Assembly (NCBI GenBank): GCA_965277445.1
Contig: CBDICY010000016.1
Coordinates: 650,857 to 714,856 of the forward strand
Direction: 5' to 3'
DNA length: 64,000 nt
From: JAFMDF01 sp965277445
GTDB lineage: Bacteria > Bacteroidota > Bacteroidia > Chitinophagales > Saprospiraceae
The notes under the pieces are model-generated. The model was given only the letters and a program-made list of their open reading frames with translations. It was not told where the DNA came from and did not search any database. This document shows positions 45,001 through 53,400 of the stretch, piece by piece. How positions within the stretch are numbered: the stretch's first letter is position 1; each line of letters begins with the position of its first letter. Made by a program: the position numbers and the translations under genes.

Positions 45001-46420
45001 CACCGTCAGTACCGAACCAAAGGTTTCCGTTTTTATCTTCCAGCATGCTATAAACTCCATTATCTACCAGCCACTGCTTGGTGGTGAAACGCTTAAAAGA
45101 TTTGCCATCATACTGGCTCATCCCTCCGTCCCGAGTGCCGAACCAAAGGTTTCCATTTTTATCTTCTAGGATGCTCCTAATATCACTATTTTTCAGCCCA
45201 TGATCGGTGGTAAAAGTAGCAAATGATTTGCCGTCATAGCGGCTCACCCCTCCTCCATAAGTACCGAACCAAAGGTTTCCAATTTTGTCTTCCAAAATAC
45301 TCAAAACATCATTATTTGACAGCCCCTGAGTGGTGCGAAAAGTAGTAAAGGCGTTGCCATCATATCGGCTCACTCCTCCACCAAAAGTCCCGAACCAAAG
45401 GTTTCCGGCTTTGTCTTCTAATATATTCCAAACCATATTATATGCTAGTCCATGATTGGTAGTAAAATTAGTAAAGGATTTGCCGTTATATTTACTTACG
45501 CCACCGCCATGTGTGCCGAACCAAAGGTTTCCATTTTTATCTTCCAGCATGCTCACAACGGAATTATATGCCAACCCCTGATCGGTGGTGAAAATAGTAA
45601 AGGTATTGCCGTCATATTTACTTACGCCACCACTGCCAGTACCGAACCAAAGGTTTCCGTTTTTATCTTCCAGCATACTCATAACACCATTATTTGCCAA
45701 CCCCTGATCGGTGGTGAAATTGTTAAAGGTTTTGCCGTCGTATCGACTCACTCCTCCAAAAGTGCCAAACCAAAGGTTCCCGATTTCATCCTCCAAGATG
45801 CTAGAAACATCATTATTTATCAGCCCCTGATCAGTGCTAAAATTAGTGAAAGATTGGCCGTCATATCGACTCAATCCTCCTCCATAAGTGCCAAACCAAA
45901 GGTTTCCGTCTTTGTCTTCTAGCACGCTCAAAATACTACTATTTGCCAGCCCCTGATCGGTACTAAAATTAGTAAAAGATTTGCCGTCATACCGACTCAC
46001 TCCTCCTCCATAAGTACCGAACCATAGGTTTCCCTTTTTATCCATTAAAGAACAACTTATGCCATCTATTGGTAAACCATCATCGGTAGAAAAATTGGTA
46101 AAATTAGATTTTCCGCCATCGCCCATAAAGAAAGGCTGGCCTTCGGCGTCTAAAATGGGTTCGCCTTTTTCATTTTGTAAAACGGGTAGCATTTTCGTTT
46201 CCACGCTATTTTTAGGTATGGGGGTCACTTTGGGTTTGGGTCTAGTGCTCAAAGCAATAGCTTTCGGTTGCAGACTATCGGGTAGGTTAGCGATTATTGT
46301 TACCTCTAAAGCGGCAAGGGTATCTTGGGAAATGGTTTTGTCTATTACTCTATTTTCTTGCTTGGTGTTGCAGGCGCATAATAGGAGGAAGGCATAATAA
46401 AATAGGAACTGCTTATTCAT
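42077..46420 (-). CDS. Hybrid two-component system: propeller sensor, histidine kinase, receiver, AraC output
   Basis: The 1447-residue protein begins with a lipoprotein-like signal (FLLLCACNTKQ). Twelve near-identical 42-residue propeller repeats (LEDKNGNLWFGTYGGGVSRY type) occupy ~115-610. More propeller and a YYY domain follow, then a transmembrane helix (~905-925, WAYLLFFSLFSAGIYRVY). Next come HisKA (NITHEFRTPLTVIIG), HATPase (NLLSNAIKYN; DTGIGISKENLPYIFDRFYQ), a receiver (PDIIISDVMMPLKDGFEL) and a C-terminal AraC HTH (LTIAEVAYRVGYSTPQYFAR). Such proteins sense envelope or carbohydrate signals and bind DNA directly. The paired sites upstream of the two neighbouring surface genes are likely targets, by inference. 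Confidence 0.93.
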   Translation of the reverse strand: MNKQFLFYYAFLLLCACNTKQENRVIDKTISQDTLAALEVTIIANLPDSLQPKAIALSTRPKPKVTPIPKNSVETKMLPVLQNEKGEPILDAEGQPFFMGDGGKSNFTNFSTDDGLPIDGISCSLMDKKGNLWFGTYGGGVSRYDGKSFTNFSTDQGLANSSILSVLEDKDGNLWFGTYGGGLSRYDGQSFTNFSTDQGLINNDVSSILEDEIGNLWFGTFGGVSRYDGKTFNNFTTDQGLANNGVMSMLEDKNGNLWFGTGSGGVSKYDGNTFTIFTTDQGLAYNSVVSMLEDKNGNLWFGTHGGGVSKYNGKSFTNFTTNHGLAYNMVWNILEDKAGNLWFGTFGGGVSRYDGNAFTTFRTTQGLSNNDVLSILEDKIGNLWFGTYGGGVSRYDGKSFATFTTDHGLKNSDIRSILEDKNGNLWFGTRDGGMSQYDGKSFKRFTTKQWLVDNGVYSMLEDKNGNLWFGTDGGGVSKYDGNSFTTFNRTQGLAGTGVVSMLEDKKGNLWFGSQSDGVCKFDGKFFTNFTTDHGLVYNGVSSILEDKNGNLWFGTEGGGVSKYDGKSFTNFTIDQGLANNEVYRILEDKNGNLWFATAGGVSFLSKERWKNLAGKSDKDEHKDKVSAKIFKNFSISDGLPDNFVTEVIQLPSGKMAVGTNLGITLFNLTEDFTKLTNIEIYNTKTGYPVKDVNVGGNCLLMDSKGIIWAGTGSEKTALVRFDYTALHKDQSPPTLVIQAVKVREENICWYDLQTKGVRINKQDSATARLQEFLAYGKTLIPSENEAILKRFGNIQFDSIRNFYPIPENLVLPYEHNQISFEFAAIETDRPFLVNYQYKLDGYDTDWSPITKRSNASFGNINGGIYTFHLKAQGANGVWSEPTSYTFQVLPPWYQTWWAYLLFFSLFSAGIYRVYQFQLKRALTLQEAEKIASLDQAKTQLYTNITHEFRTPLTVIIGMTKRLETYLQTIKGNEAQGTINIIYRNSHQLLGLINQMLNLSKLESKTMPLNMEQGDIVTYLKYLFQSYESLAETQQIQMHFLQEMDVCIMDFDPEKIRMLLANLLSNAIKYNQAGGAVTLSLQQTKAQHLLIAIKDTGIGISKENLPYIFDRFYQTDSSASRRVEGTGIGLALTKELVELLGGTISVTSTLDKETNFSVLLPITKKAQLIKNSALLQEQIDKEKKKLAVLPIGPLSPIEPSNSEQYKVLIVEDNADVATYIKSCLETAYQLYFAQNGQEGIDQALELIPDIIISDVMMPLKDGFELCQTLKKAEETSHIPIILLTAKATLEDKIAGLEYGADAYLTKPFYPKELAVRLEKLIENRQHLQAKYSQGILIANPAPKTEEVFLQKIQEIILKNLDQSDWSSNDLPAALGTSRTQLHLKIKALTGISTANYINKIRLQEASKLLRTTDLTIAEVAYRVGYSTPQYFARLFSKEFGQSPRAFRA

Positions 46421-46447
46421 AAAGATTGGAATTAATTGTTTTTTGAT

Positions 46448-46690
46448 TTATTGGGCCGTTAAAATATATCTTGGGTCAAACCATAAGAAGCCACTAGAAT
46501 CTTGTGTAATGCATTGAATAGTATTTTCTATTTTTCTACGGGATAATAGGAAGGGGGTGAATAGATATGAGATTTTAGAAAAAGTAGGTGGTGGTTGATA
46601 TTGGGCAGTCAACGGAATACTGGAACAATTAAGAAAGGTAAATAGTGTCAGGGTAAGATAGAATAAAATTCGGCTATTGTTTGTTTTGCG
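46448..46690 (-). pseudogene. N-terminal remnant of a second propeller-sensor gene
   Basis: On the minus strand an ATG-less frame reads a signal-peptide-like stretch (ILFYLTLTLFTFLNCSSIPL), then TAQYQPPPTFSKISYLF and NTIQCITQDSSGFLWF, before a stop at 46448. This is the usual N-terminus of a hybrid two-component propeller sensor (KIS..., NTIxCITQDxxGFLWFGT). The rest of the gene is absent. It lies just upstream of the intact hybrid kinase. Confidence 0.65.
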
Positions 46691-46805
46691 TGTATTTACT
46701 AAAGGTTTACTTTTTTTTAGGATACCAATACCGATTTATGTTGATCAAGTGGGTTATAAATGGCAAGGTAGCAATTAAATCGTTACTACTTTTACCTAAG
46801 TAGTA

Positions 46806-47021
46806 TTATTTTACAAATTCAATATTTTTAATTTTAATAGCTTGTTTCGTGCCTTGAAAAACAAAGGAAGGAACGACAAATAATCTTTTTAAATCCGCCG
46901 TTTCAAAGGCGGTTAGAGGAATAGTATAAGTAGCCCATTCATTTGTTAATGTCAATAAAACTTTGGATTTACTTCCATCATCAGGGTCGGTATCGTCTTT
47001 GAGTGTAATGTATACGGACAC
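46806..47021 (-). pseudogene. C-terminal fragment of a carbohydrate-binding-like domain
   Basis: About 76 codons remain after an in-frame stop near 47040. The sequence VSVYITLKDDTDPDDGSKSK ... LTNEWATYTIPLTAFETADL ... IKIKNIEFVK looks like the last strands of a galactose-binding/CBM-like domain found at the ends of secreted glycosidases. No upstream part exists, so this is a relic. Confidence 0.6.
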
Positions 47022-47072
47022 GAAACTTAAAAGAACCGTTTAATAGCACAAAGCATATCGAAGGGAATGATT

Positions 47073-47207
47073 TTACAACTTAAAATACTTGAGCCAATCC
47101 AAAAATACTTGCAAATCTAAATAGTAAGCAGCATAGATAAGGCAAGCAGCCGTTAAAATGGAGATTAGGAAAATGATGGAATGCTCTCTTATTTCACGAG
47201 CTTTCAT
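47073..47207 (-). CDS. Small membrane protein, 44 residues
   Basis: An ATG at 47207 opens a 44-codon frame (MKAREIREHSIIFLISILTA, then ACLIYAAYYLDLQVFL) with one strong hydrophobic helix and a basic, positively charged N-terminus. No family was recognised. The remaining spaces of the gap 46421-47329 are filled by two gene remnants. Confidence 0.4.
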   Translation of the reverse strand: MKAREIREHSIIFLISILTAACLIYAAYYLDLQVFLDWLKYFKL

Positions 47208-47329
47208 TTGTTTGATTTTGCTTAAGTTAATACGATTGTAGCGTTGAATAACTAGTTGTTGTTTAGTAATTTAAACATTTTTTGGGGTTATTCAAATTCA
47301 TTTCTCCTAAAAGGGTAAAGTATGGGCTA

Positions 47330-48550
47330 TTAAAATCCCTTCACTCGCTCCCACAAGTCACTAAAAACACCACTTCGGTCATCAAAGTCCCGCGTCTCAA
47401 AAGCTTCGACGCCTCCGTTGCCATTAGGAACAATCGTAAATTTAAAAACATAATCTTCTGGTTGAGCAGGACGCTCTTTGGTCGTACCATAGCGCAAATC
47501 CCCAATTTGTAAAGTATCTCCATTCATTGGGGTAACGGTATAATAACCATCTGAAAACCATTGTAAAATCTGAATATCACTATCCTCCGCATACTGATCG
47601 ACTAATTCATGATTTTTTGGTGTTTTATAAAACTGATAAACCTTTGGTTGTTTGTCTAACAAAGAATACGAACCATAGTAATAGCCCTCTTTGGTTTCTG
47701 CTACGCCTTGCCAAAGGATATTGTTAAAAATAGAAGGCCCTGTTCTAAAACGAGTGTAGTCGATATTTTCTGCCTGTAAGGATTGTTTAAATACTTTATC
47801 TATTCTTTGTTTGTTAAAAACGGTGAATAATAAGTAAGCGCTACTTAGTACAATGCCTAATCCATTCAAATAACGACGCATCCCTTTGTCTCTTCTGAAA
47901 AAAGAAGCAGCTATAAGGCAGGTTAAGAATGGAACCGTATAAATTGGATCAGCAACAGAAATAGTATTAAAAGCAACTCGGTAGTCTGAAAAGGGTGCAA
48001 ATAACTGCGTGCCATAAGCTGTAAAAGCATCTAAAAGCGGATGAGTGAAAATGGCCCAGAAGAATAGCCAAGTCCAATCTTTGCGGGTGGCGTTGATGGG
48101 CTGTAATTCTTTGATCAAATAGGTTTGAGCTAAACGAATCATTGCCCAAAGTCCTATGCCTGCTGAAACAGCCATCAATACATAATTATAATTGCCACCG
48201 ATTATTTTGGTCGCTAAATTGAGTATAAATGCAGCAAATGCAGTAAATAGTACGGTACACAGAAATACAAATCCTTTATAAAATTTATTTTGATACAAGC
48301 CACTCTGATAGAGTTTATCTACTAAATAACCAAATAAAAAAGGAGTCGTAACGGCAAAGAAGATGGAATGAGAAATACCTCTGTGAAAAGCTAAGGCTTG
48401 CATATCCGTCATCATAAAATTCCCCAACACGTCCAAATCTGGAATAGTGCCACCAACTGCACCCCACAACATCGCTCGATTGCCTATTTTCTTACCTAAA
48501 ACAACTTCACCGCAGGCAGCACCTAATACAATTTGAGTTAACGAATCCAT
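47330..48550 (-). CDS. YdjM/DUF457-like membrane-bound metal-dependent hydrolase
   Basis: The 406-residue protein starts with the family signature MDSLTQIVLGAACGEVVLG, with GGTIPDLDVL and FHRGISHSIFFAV supplying the His/Asp metal ligands. It has about five transmembrane helices (~60-245; FLTCLIAASFF, YLLFTVFNK). A second His/Asp group lies in WAIFTHPLLDAFTAYGTQLF. A soluble C-terminal domain covers ~255-406. The family is an inner-membrane hydrolase of the LexA-binding YdjM type; the natural substrate is unknown. A heptamer array begins 5 bp upstream of the start codon. Confidence 0.88.
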   Translation of the reverse strand: MDSLTQIVLGAACGEVVLGKKIGNRAMLWGAVGGTIPDLDVLGNFMMTDMQALAFHRGISHSIFFAVTTPFLFGYLVDKLYQSGLYQNKFYKGFVFLCTVLFTAFAAFILNLATKIIGGNYNYVLMAVSAGIGLWAMIRLAQTYLIKELQPINATRKDWTWLFFWAIFTHPLLDAFTAYGTQLFAPFSDYRVAFNTISVADPIYTVPFLTCLIAASFFRRDKGMRRYLNGLGIVLSSAYLLFTVFNKQRIDKVFKQSLQAENIDYTRFRTGPSIFNNILWQGVAETKEGYYYGSYSLLDKQPKVYQFYKTPKNHELVDQYAEDSDIQILQWFSDGYYTVTPMNGDTLQIGDLRYGTTKERPAQPEDYVFKFTIVPNGNGGVEAFETRDFDDRSGVFSDLWERVKGF

Positions 48551-48555
48551 AGATA

Positions 48556-48590
48556 ATTTTCAATTAATAATGTTCAATTTTCAATTTTCA
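48556..48590. repeat. Heptamer array upstream of YdjM-like gene
   Basis: Five units of the ATTTTCA / ATGTTCA type lie immediately before the start of the YdjM-like gene. Confidence 0.55.
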
Positions 48591-48810
48591 AATTGGTTTT
48601 TGAATAGCTAATTTTTAATGGTTGGGTACTGATTAATAAGGAATGAAAAACAAGTTGGACATCTAGTATTAAATTCCCCACGGATTATAGTTGTACAAGT
48701 TATTTTTTTGGTATTATTTAGAAACTTGATTTCGTTACCGTATAATTAATTTTAAAAAATAGACTTATTGATTTTGTTAACAAGCGAGGGAAGACAAGGT
48801 TCGAGGAAAG

Positions 48811-48845
48811 TTTGAAAATTGAAAATTTCAAATTTCAAATTGAAA
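48811..48845. repeat. Heptamer array overlapping the end of ddl
   Basis: Five units (TTTGAAA, ATTGAAA, ATTTCAA and relatives) run across the last codons and stop of the ligase gene, so the residues NFQFEI are encoded by repeat DNA. Confidence 0.55.
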
Positions 48846-49817
48846 ATTATCTAAAGCTTCGTCGATAACTGCATCCAAAAAGTCACTTAAATCCAAGCCC
48901 ATTGCTGCTACTTGCTGCGGAATGAAACTTTGTTCCGTCATACCAGGGATGGTGTTGATTTCTAATAGATGGAAAATGCCATCCATTAATATATAATCAA
49001 CTCGACAAATACCTTTGCAATTTAGTAACTCGTAGATTTGTTTAGTTCGATTTTTACATTGCTCTGTTAAGGTAGCTGAAATTTCTGCTGGGGTAATTTC
49101 TACACTTTCATTTTCATATTTGGCTTTATAATCGAAAAATTCGTTTTCTGTGCGAATTTCTGTGATGGGTAGGACAATCACTTCCTTTCCGTTTCGATAA
49201 ATACCATTAGAAAATTCCTGACCTGACATAAATTGCTCGACAATCACTTCATCATCGAACTGGAAAGCTTTTTGAACAGAAGTTTGGATACAATGTTCAT
49301 TAGGAACTTTGGTTACGCCATAGCTGCTACCATTTTTATTCGGTTTAACAAATAGCGGAAAACCCATACTTTTAATATCATCGATATCAATTGGCTGACC
49401 TTGTTTTAATAACCTAGAATCTACCATTGGAATGCCATGAGGCTGTAAAAAATCCTTGGTCCATTGCTTATTAAAGGTCAAAGCACTAACCAGATGGTCA
49501 CATCCAGTACAAGGGATTCCCAATAATTCAAAGTAGCCTAAGATACTACCACTTTCTGCTGGATGACCATGCAACATCAAAAAAACCAAATCAAAGGTAA
49601 TCTTTTCTTCTGGGAGCGTTAATGAAAAATCGTTCATATCTAATCGAGTGCCCGTTGCTTGATCTACGAACTGTTTCTCATTCAATTCAATGAGGTAACG
49701 ACTGTATTTATGCGCATGAAGGTATTTTTCAATAGTTTGAGCACTTCTTAATGAAACACCTCTTTCTGCTACATTTCCACCAGTAAGAATTGCTATATTT
49801 TTTTTTTTCGCTTTCAT
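48828..49817 (-). CDS. ddl: D-alanine--D-alanine ligase
   Basis: The 329-residue ATP-grasp enzyme joins two D-alanines for peptidoglycan. Landmarks are IAILTGGNVAERGVSLRSAQ, FLMLHGHPAESGSILGYFEL (substrate Glu region), GIPCTGCDHLVSALTFNKQW, VKPNKNGSSYGVTK (ATP loop), VIVEQFMSGQEFSNGIY, ICRVDYILMDG and HLLEINTIPGMTEQSFIP (Mg-binding Glu/Asn). The length is normal. It appears to be transcribed alone, ~280 bp upstream of the YdjM-like gene. The last few residues are encoded by a heptamer array, beyond the conserved part of the enzyme. Confidence 0.92.
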   Translation of the reverse strand: MKAKKKNIAILTGGNVAERGVSLRSAQTIEKYLHAHKYSRYLIELNEKQFVDQATGTRLDMNDFSLTLPEEKITFDLVFLMLHGHPAESGSILGYFELLGIPCTGCDHLVSALTFNKQWTKDFLQPHGIPMVDSRLLKQGQPIDIDDIKSMGFPLFVKPNKNGSSYGVTKVPNEHCIQTSVQKAFQFDDEVIVEQFMSGQEFSNGIYRNGKEVIVLPITEIRTENEFFDYKAKYENESVEITPAEISATLTEQCKNRTKQIYELLNCKGICRVDYILMDGIFHLLEINTIPGMTEQSFIPQQVAAMGLDLSDFLDAVIDEALDNFQFEI

Positions 49818-50468
49818 AGTAAATGTAAATTAATGATTGATTGAAACGGGTGATTGGAAATGGATTGAAAGGCAAATTTAGTTTAAAAAATCTAAATCTA
49901 GTATTTGATAATAAAGTAACTGTTTAATCTACCTTTTAAGTTAAGTCTAACATTGATTATTCATTTATTCGAGTTAATATTTTATAGGAAATAAATTAAT
50001 TTTTGATAGCATCGTGGAATAATGCTATTAATAAGAACGGGGTTAACCTTACTATCGTTTTTGTGATATTTTTTTATAGGTTATATTTACCAATTATATG
50101 CAATAGTTAACAAATTTATTGGATTTTGCAAAAAATAATAGGAAGAATCATGTTTTGAAAATAAGGATAAATTAGCCGTTTATGACTAGAAAATGAGAAG
50201 ATTGCAAGGGAAAACACATACATAGTATTAATTTATATTCATTAAAATTTGTTTAATTATTTGTGACTGTCTTTTTTTTAGAAATGACGGAAAAAAATGG
50301 GTTTTTTTCTTGAAATTGTTACTTTTTTACTAATTTTCCAGTCAGAAGTGATATATTTTCATAAATAATTTAGTCATAATATGTAGAATTAACAAAAATT
50401 ACTATTTTGCTGACTAATATACATTTACTCACAGTAATTTATTCATAATTGCAAACTAAAATCCAACT
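49818..50468. other. 650-bp AT-rich intergenic region
   Basis: This is a divergent gap between ddl and the DUF1508 gene. It presumably holds both promoters and a long leader. No ORF, RNA structure or repeat was recognised. Confidence 0.5.
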
Positions 50469-53400
50469 ATGAGAGTAAGAGTCTTTCGTCGTGAAGGTAA
50501 CAATCAGTATTACTTCCAGTTTTTGAGAGATGACGGTCAAGTTATCCTTAATAGTGAAGGGTATACAACTGAGACTGCCAGAGATAACGGCGTTCAATCT
50601 GTTATTAATAATGCCGGTAATGCGGATAGGTATGAAGCTCACAGTAATGATGGGGGCGGATTTTATTTTATCCTCAATGCAGGAAATGGTCAAGAAATTG
50701 GTCGAAGTGTTACCTTCCGTAGTGAAGATAGTCGGAATGGAGCTATGATGCTAATGCAAGGCGAAGCGCCTAGTGTCAATGGTGGCGGTACAACAACTAC
50801 AACTACTGCTGCAACAACTACAGAAAGAGTTGTAGAACCTTATAAAGCTTCAGGCAATGAGGATAATTATAAGCCTTTGGGTTTTTATGAAGCTCGAATT
50901 ACGGGTGTAGACAATGGGTTTGATTCTTTCTCTGAAGGTGATGAACATTACTTTACTTATAATTTAGGTGGTAGTGTCTATTTAATTAGTGAAGGCTATA
51001 CTTCTACTGGTGCTAGAGATAATGGTATTCAGTCGGTAACGAATAACATGAATAATGAAGCTCGGTATCAACGTCAGCAGCATCCGAATGGTCACTTCTT
51101 TTTCAATCTAAGAGCTGGTAATAATAAAGAAATTGCTACTAGTCGCTGGTTTGATAAGCAAGGAGATATGGATAGTGTGGTTGCTAGAATGGTTGCAGGT
51201 ATCGGGTTAGGAGGTAGAAGAGTAGAAGAAGGTACGCAATTGCAAGCAGCTAATCGAGATGCAAATATTACAATTGCAGCGGCTCCTGCACCAAGAGCTA
51301 TGAATGAGCCGAAGAAAAAACGAAAGAAAAGGGATACACCAAAGAAGCCTAAGGCAGAAAAGGTATATGTCGCTAATGGTTCGTACTTGTTTAATGATTT
51401 AACTTACCAAATCTTTAGAAGTGGAAATAATCGCTATTATTTCACTTTCAAAACACCTGAGGAGAAGACTTTATTCTTGAATGCAGATGTAAGAGGATTT
51501 GAAACTCAAGAACAAGCACAAGCTGTTGTTGATCAAATCATGCTTTATGCACCTTATGAAGATAACTTCGATGGTAAGCAAGCTAGAAATGGAAAGTACT
51601 ATTTCTATATCAAAGGTGCTGAAGGTAAAAATATCGGAAAGAGTTTCTTTTATGGAACTGCTGAAGATATGCAATCAGCGGTTGGTTTATTATTAGGAAG
51701 TGAAGCGCAAATAGCTGCCTTAAAAGGTAGAGCTGCGAACTTGAATGAAGATGAATACCTCGAATGTAGTGCTTATACTTCGAATGAAAATGGTTTCCAT
51801 TCATTTACACATGAAAATGGAGAACACTATTTTGGTTATAATCATGGAGGTAAAACTTATTTACGTTCCGAAGGATATACAACTACAGCCGCAAGAGATA
51901 ATGGAATTGCTTCCGTTCAAAAGAATGCACCGATAGAGGCTCGTTGGAAGACAATGCAAGATGAAGAAGATAATATGTGGTATTTTGCCCTTCGAGCAGG
52001 TAATAACCAAGAGATTGCTCGTAGTTGCGGTTACGAATCAGAAGCTGCTATGAATGGCGCTTGGGGATGGATGAGAGGAGAAGAGTCAACTTTAGGTGCA
52101 GGTGCTCAATTTATCGGAGGAATGTGGTATTCGGGTGCGTGGATGAGAAGAAAGCAAGAAGAGGAAGCTGCTGCAAAACAAGCTGCTGAAGCTGCCGCTG
52201 CCGCAAAAAGAGCGGAAGAGGAGGCTGCTGCAAAACGTGCTGCCGAAGCTGCTGTTGCAAAGAAAGCGGAAGAAGAAGTTGCTGCCAAAAAAGCTGCTGC
52301 CGCCGCTGCCGCTGCTGCCGCACTTGCTGCTAAGCAGAAAGAAGAAGAAGAGGCTAAGGCATTGGCTTTTGCTGCTGCTGAGGCAGAGAAAAATAGAGAT
52401 AAAGAAGACGATTATTTAACTTGTAAGGCGTATGAAGGTCATGCAGTAAATGATAAAATCAATAATGTTGCCTTCTTTAAAGGAGAAGATGGACAGTATT
52501 ATTTTGCCCTTTATAATGAAGAAGGTGGTGTTCGATTGAGAAGTGAAGGCTTTAGAACGGCACAAGAAAGAGATCAAGAATTATCTGGTGTGGTGAGATT
52601 GAAAGATAATCAAGATTTCTACAAACGAAAAGAGAAGGGTAAGTATTACATGGATATTCTCTACGATGAAACTGGTCGAGAGGTTGGTAGAAGTTGTTTG
52701 AGAAATGCCGAAGAGGAAGCTGCTGCCGCTGCTGCCGCTGCTGCGTTAGTTGCTGCTCAGAAAAAAGCGGAAGAAGAGGCTGCTGCGAAAAAGGCTGCTG
52801 CTGCCGCTGCTGCCGCTGCTGCCGTAGCACTTGCTGCTAAGCAAAAAGAGGAGGAAGAAGCTAAAGCATTGGCTGCTGCTGAGGCAGAAAAGAATAGAGA
52901 TAAAGAAGATGATTATTTACCATGTAAAGCCTACCAAGGTCATGCGGTGAATGATAAGCGTAATAACGTGGCTTTCTTTAAAGGAGAAGATGGACAATTT
53001 TACTTTGCCTTATATGATGAGAATAATAATGTTCGATTAAGAAGTGAAGGTTTTAGAACAGCACAAGAAAGAGATCAGGAGTTATCTGGTGTGGTGAGGT
53101 TGAAGGATAACCAAGATTTCTATAAGCGATTAGAGAAAGGTAAGTATTACATGGATATTCTCTACGATGAAACTGGCCGAGAGGTTGGTAGAAGTTGTTT
53201 GAGAAATGCTGAAGAGGAAGCTGCTGCTGCTGCACTTCTTTTGAAACAAGCAGAAGATAAAAAAGCTGCCGCCGCTGCCGCCGCTGCTGCTGCTGCTGCC
53301 GCCGCTCTAGCTGCGACACAGAAAAAAGAAGAAGAAGCTGCTGCACTTGCATTGGCCGCTAAAGAGGAAAAGGAGCGTAAAGCTGCTGCTGCCGCTGTTG

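Noticed and set aside
45452..45922. 156-residue plus-strand ORF
   Set aside because: It is the antisense shadow of the propeller repeats and shows their 42-codon period.
44600..46110. Repeat array as CRISPR or satellite DNA
   Set aside because: The 126-bp repeats are in frame and encode propeller blades of the hybrid kinase.
52106..52323. Leu/Gln- and Ala-rich antisense ORFs
   Set aside because: They are shadows of the GCT/GCC-rich alanine rods of the DUF1508 protein.
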